From the NCBI RefSeq assembly GCF_010093025.1, contig NZ_CP048114.1, positions 3,534,001 through 3,598,000 of the forward strand: a DNA stretch of 64,000 nucleotides, read 5' to 3'. Positions 63,786-64,000 of the stretch are shown here, piece after piece (positions within the stretch are counted from its first letter, which is position 1; the number at the start of each line of letters is the position of its first letter). The DNA is from Edaphobacter sp. 12200R-103. GTDB lineage: Bacteria; Acidobacteriota; Terriglobia; Terriglobales; Acidobacteriaceae. Under the pieces are notes generated by a model. The model did no database searches. It was given only the letters and a program-made list of their open reading frames with translations, and was not told where the DNA came from. The position numbers and the translations under genes are program-made.

Positions 63786-64000
63786 ATGACTGCAGAGCAG
63801 AGAGCGGAGCTGAAGGGTCGGGTGGTACTGCTGTATGACGGACACTGTGGGCTTTGCAACCGGGTGGTGCGGTTCTGCGCCACGCGCGATCCGGCACGAA
63901 AGATGCGGTACGTTCCGCTGCAGTCGGAGGTGGGGCGCGAGCTGCTGGCGCGGTATGGAGAGACGCCGGATTCGCTGGAGTCGGCGGCTATCTTTCTGCA
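63786..64000 (+). CDS. DCC-family thiol-disulfide oxidoreductase-like protein, N-terminal part
   Basis: The 71 visible codons open with [18 protein letters not shown], which holds the CxxC motif and Asp of the DCC (DUF393) family; [11 protein letters not shown] follows. The gene runs off the right edge. Three near-copies of GTGATGATGACTG precede it, so an in-frame ATG at 63735 is also possible; I prefer 63786, with GAGAGG five bases upstream. Confidence 0.8.
   Translation, partial: MTAEQRAELKGRVVLLYDGHCGLCNRVVRFCATRDPARKMRYVPLQSEVGRELLARYGETPDSLESAAIFL

Noticed and set aside
63612..63845. A 78-residue N-terminal extension of hemL
   Set aside because: It crosses a family 1 repeat and has no homology; the ATG at 63611 opens the conserved protein.
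1..64000. tRNA or rRNA genes
   Set aside because: I looked for T-loop-like GTTCGA motifs with matching acceptor stems; the hits (for example near 5931) lack a cloverleaf or lie in coding sequence.

Overview
The window looks like chromosomal DNA of an acidobacterium, most likely of the Acidobacteriaceae/Terriglobales. This is inferred from the sequence. GC is high, and there is a duplicated FtsX/MacB-type orphan permease of the kind named after acidobacteria (58862-61345) and a VWFA-related protein of the acidobacterial type (3901-4962). Several polysaccharide-degrading enzymes carry twin-arginine signals. Many intergenic gaps hold dispersed palindromic repeats (family 1: TGTCATCCTGAGCGAAGC ... 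TCGAAGGATCTGCGGT). I see no rRNA, tRNA, CRISPR array, transposase, integrase or prophage gene.

Layout. 1-6 kb: fabF (cut by the left edge), acpP, rmuC and a GH29 fucosidase on the minus strand, then a VWA protein facing folP. 6-13 kb: dacB, a TSUP transporter, a lipoprotein cytochrome c with two small membrane proteins, a CGNR regulator divergent from an alpha/beta hydrolase, and purU. 13-21 kb: a TetR/SDR divergent pair, a TIM-barrel isomerase, a lytic transglycosylase, lipA, a cold-shock gene, a glycosyltransferase and dut. 21-32 kb: purL-purF, a histone-H1-like protein, an unknown lipoprotein, gatB, and mutY coupled to an M28 peptidase. 32-41 kb is a secreted-enzyme region: an MGH1-like glycosidase, a GH18 chitinase, an O-methyltransferase, an alginate-lyase-like protein, a PAP2 phosphatase, DoxX and a metallo-beta-lactamase-fold hydrolase. 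41-49 kb is the most patchwork part: asnS with repeat-derived insertions, a two-gene restriction-modification cassette, VOC and cupin proteins, a cut-off DUF1080 gene, an AhpD-like/ECF sigma divergent pair, and an AAA protein without a usable P-loop. 49-64 kb: rhodanese, ddl, VOC, FmdB, serA, a PLD-like protein, an ABC exporter, exported RidA, the duplicated permease, exported MsrB, hemL and a DCC-family protein cut by the right edge.

Functional themes are fatty-acid, folate, purine, lipoate, serine and heme biosynthesis; cell-wall synthesis and turnover (ddl, dacB, lytic transglycosylase); DNA maintenance (mutY, dut, rmuC); and export of glycan-degrading enzymes. At least six proteins carry twin-arginine signals, among them RidA and MsrB.

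Most notable observations: (1) family 1 repeats lie inside the coding regions of purL and asnS, always in the same frame, adding an SVILSE-type peptide to two essential enzymes; (2) a tight MT-A70 methylase/BglII-type endonuclease cassette with AT-rich composition; (3) two divergent promoters of identical architecture (TGTCACA-N16-CGTC) between an AhpD-like gene and an ECF sigma gene, matching the motif known for ECF41; (4) paired operators at the CGNR and TetR genes; (5) a 114-bp nested palindrome; (6) -10-like boxes unusually close to start codons, with an apparently leaderless folP.
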